Made by a program: the position numbers and the translations under genes
DNA from: Agromyces agglutinans
Lineage (GTDB): Bacteria > Actinomycetota > Actinomycetes > Actinomycetales > Microbacteriaceae
Assembly: GCF_009647605.1 (NCBI RefSeq)
Contig: NZ_WJIF01000002.1
Location: 124,001 to 188,000 of the forward strand
Reading direction: 5' to 3'
Length of the DNA stretch: 64,000 nucleotides
Part shown: piece by piece, positions 62,909 through 64,000 of the stretch
How positions within the stretch are numbered: the stretch's first letter is position 1
Layout of the letters: each line of letters begins with the position of its first letter
Notes under the pieces: model-generated
Told to the model about the DNA's origin: nothing
Databases searched by the model: none
What the model saw: only the letters and a program-made list of their open reading frames with translations

Positions 62909-63757
62909 ATGTGCCGGTGGCTGGCATATTCGGGCGAGGCGATCCACCCCGCCCTGCTCATCCTCGAACCGCGGCACTCGCTCGTCGCGCAGTCGCTGAA
63001 CTCGCCGCTCGGCGCCGAGACGGTGAACGGCGACGGGTTCGGCGTGGGCTGGTATCCGAGCACCGATGCCCTGATGCCCGAGCCGGCGCTGTTCCACAGC
63101 ATCGAGCCGGCGTGGCACGACGAGAACCTCCGCGAGCTCACGCAGGCGATCGACTCACCGCTGTTCTTCTCGCACGTGCGTGCGGCGGCGGGGCCGCCGA
63201 TCCAGCAGACGAACTGCCATCCGTTTCGCCACGGGCGGTGGATGTTCATGCACAACGGCGTCATCGCGCATGCGCCGCGCCTGCGGCGCGACCTGATGAT
63301 GGCGCTCGATCCCGAGCTGTTCCCGCTGGTGCACGGCACGACCGACTCGGAGGTCGTGTTCTACCTCGCGATCACGTACGGGCTGCAGGAGGATCCCGTC
63401 GCCGGGCTCGGCCGGGCGCTCCGGCACGTCGAGGAGATCGCCGAGGCGCACGGCGTCCGCGACGTCGTGCAGGGCACCTTCGCCGTGTCCGACGGCGAGA
63501 CCATCTGGGCGTTCCGGTACTCGAGCATGCACAAGTCGCGCACGCTCTACTACTCGGTCGACATGCCGACGCTGCAGGAGATGTATCCGGAGGTCGATCG
63601 CCTGCGCCTCTTCGGCGCCCGGGCGAGGGTCGTGGTCTCCGAGCCGCTGACCGATCTTCCCGGTGCATTCGTCGAGGTGCCCGAGTCGACCGTCGTGACG
63701 ATCGACGCCGGCGGCGGCTACCGGGAGGCGCCCTTCCTGCGCGACGACGCGGCGTAG
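62909..63757 (+). CDS. class II glutamine amidotransferase
   Basis: A 282-residue Ntn-type amidotransferase of the YafJ/EgtC type. The nucleophile Cys2 follows Met1 (MCRWLAYSGEAIHPALLILE). Glutamine-site residues are in GDGFGVGWYPSTD, FFSHVRAAAGPPIQQTNCHP and FMHNGVIAHAPRLRRDL. It releases ammonia from glutamine or hydrolyses gamma-glutamyl bonds. No egtB/egtD genes are nearby, so ergothioneine synthesis is not implied. ATG 62909 follows GAAGGAGG. Confidence 0.9.
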   Translation: MCRWLAYSGEAIHPALLILEPRHSLVAQSLNSPLGAETVNGDGFGVGWYPSTDALMPEPALFHSIEPAWHDENLRELTQAIDSPLFFSHVRAAAGPPIQQTNCHPFRHGRWMFMHNGVIAHAPRLRRDLMMALDPELFPLVHGTTDSEVVFYLAITYGLQEDPVAGLGRALRHVEEIAEAHGVRDVVQGTFAVSDGETIWAFRYSSMHKSRTLYYSVDMPTLQEMYPEVDRLRLFGARARVVVSEPLTDLPGAFVEVPESTVVTIDAGGGYREAPFLRDDAA

Positions 63758-63767
63758 GGCGCGGGCG

Positions 63768-64000
63768 TCACGCCGGCGGGCGGATGCCTCGCGGCTCCGC
63801 CGCCTCGGCCGTCGCGGCAGCTCGCGCGCTGGTGCGCCGCGCTCGGTCGTGTTGGGTCAACTCGTAATACACGAGCCCATCGCGTTCGCCGATGCGGCGC
63901 ATGCCCGCCTTCTCGAGGACCCGCTGCGACCCGAGGTTCTCCTGGCTCGTGTCCGCGGTCGCCCGGAGCACCCGGCCGGTTCCGAACGCGTGGGCGAGCA
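63768..64000 (-). CDS. GNAT family N-acetyltransferase, N-terminus outside window
   Basis: Only the C-terminal 77 codons are visible; the frame continues off the right edge. The visible end has the GNAT acetyl-CoA-side pattern VLRATADTSQENLGSQRVLE followed by KAGMRRIGERDGLVYYELTQ. A basic, Ala/Arg-rich tail (about 30 residues) follows. Convergent with the amidotransferase gene. Confidence 0.75.
   Translation of the reverse strand, partial: LAHAFGTGRVLRATADTSQENLGSQRVLEKAGMRRIGERDGLVYYELTQHDRARRTSARAAATAEAAEPRGIRPPA

Noticed and set aside
62909..63757. EgtC (ergothioneine gamma-glutamyl hydrolase)
   Set aside because: The fold and Cys2 fit, but no egtA, egtB, egtD or egtE gene is in the neighbourhood, so only the general amidotransferase call is kept.
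1..64000. CRISPR array, insertion sequence or integrative element
   Set aside because: No regularly spaced direct repeats of 25-40 bp, no transposase or integrase frame and no tRNA-associated attachment site were seen; base composition is uniform apart from regulatory regions.

Overview
The window is a very GC-rich chromosomal segment of an actinobacterium, most likely Microbacteriaceae (Agromyces/Microbacterium type). This placement is inferred from base composition, extreme third-position GC, a GCATCC/GGATGCC word that recurs throughout, many leaderless promoters, a DtxR/IdeR-type iron box, and gene content. It contains no rRNA, tRNA, CRISPR array, transposase or phage module that I can see. 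About 60 protein genes are supported, two of them cut by the window edges.

Layout. 1-5.4 kb: a truncated DUF1801-type gene, a divergent pair of DJ-1/PfpI-fold genes (one an AraC-type regulator), and a four-gene cassette (flavin/F420 oxidoreductase, two DUF2867-like proteins, a UbiE-like methyltransferase) whose promoter carries an operator half-site shared with the promoter of the convergent TetR gene. 5.4-14 kb: two very large LuxR-family ATPase regulators enclosing three consecutive alpha/beta hydrolases. 14-26.9 kb: assorted metabolic genes, including an alcohol dehydrogenase, an XRE regulator, a beta-propeller phytase, a hydroxybenzoate-type monooxygenase with an IclR regulator, and pntAB. 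26.9-35.2 kb: an iron-regulated NIS (desferrioxamine-like) siderophore operon on the minus strand: decarboxylase, N-monooxygenase, a fused acyltransferase/IucA-IucC synthetase, a penicillin-acylase-type Ntn hydrolase and a second acyltransferase. 35.3-43.3 kb: membrane proteins, purB, a low-molecular-weight phosphatase, an APH-type kinase and a WXG-like/hydrolase gene pair. 43.4-48.3 kb: hisC followed by a 2-oxoacid dehydrogenase operon (E1 alpha, E1 beta, E2). 49-53.1 kb: a zinc ABC importer with zur as its last gene and a Zur-like box on the promoter. 53.2-64 kb: glutamate decarboxylase, a zinc-ribbon-free ribosomal protein operon (rpmB-rpmG-rpsN), HU, a CopD/CtaG fusion, a PIF1-like helicase, a beta-lactamase-fold lipoprotein with degenerate active site, and a class II amidotransferase.

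How the genes work together. The clearest systems are metal homeostasis (siderophore synthesis under an iron box; zinc uptake under Zur; ribosomal proteins that need no zinc) and small-molecule-responsive cassettes (TetR, IclR, AraC, LuxR). The most unusual signals are (i) a palindromic repeat of about 72 bp that forms, in frame, the linker between the acyltransferase and synthetase domains of the siderophore enzyme, with a diverged second copy in the intergenic region upstream of the zinc operon; (ii) a second repeat family at gene ends that supplies the stop codons of two genes; (iii) a PvdQ-like Ntn hydrolase inside an NIS siderophore operon; (iv) about sixteen genes that start 5-7 nt after a TAnnnT-like -10 hexamer with no ribosome binding site.
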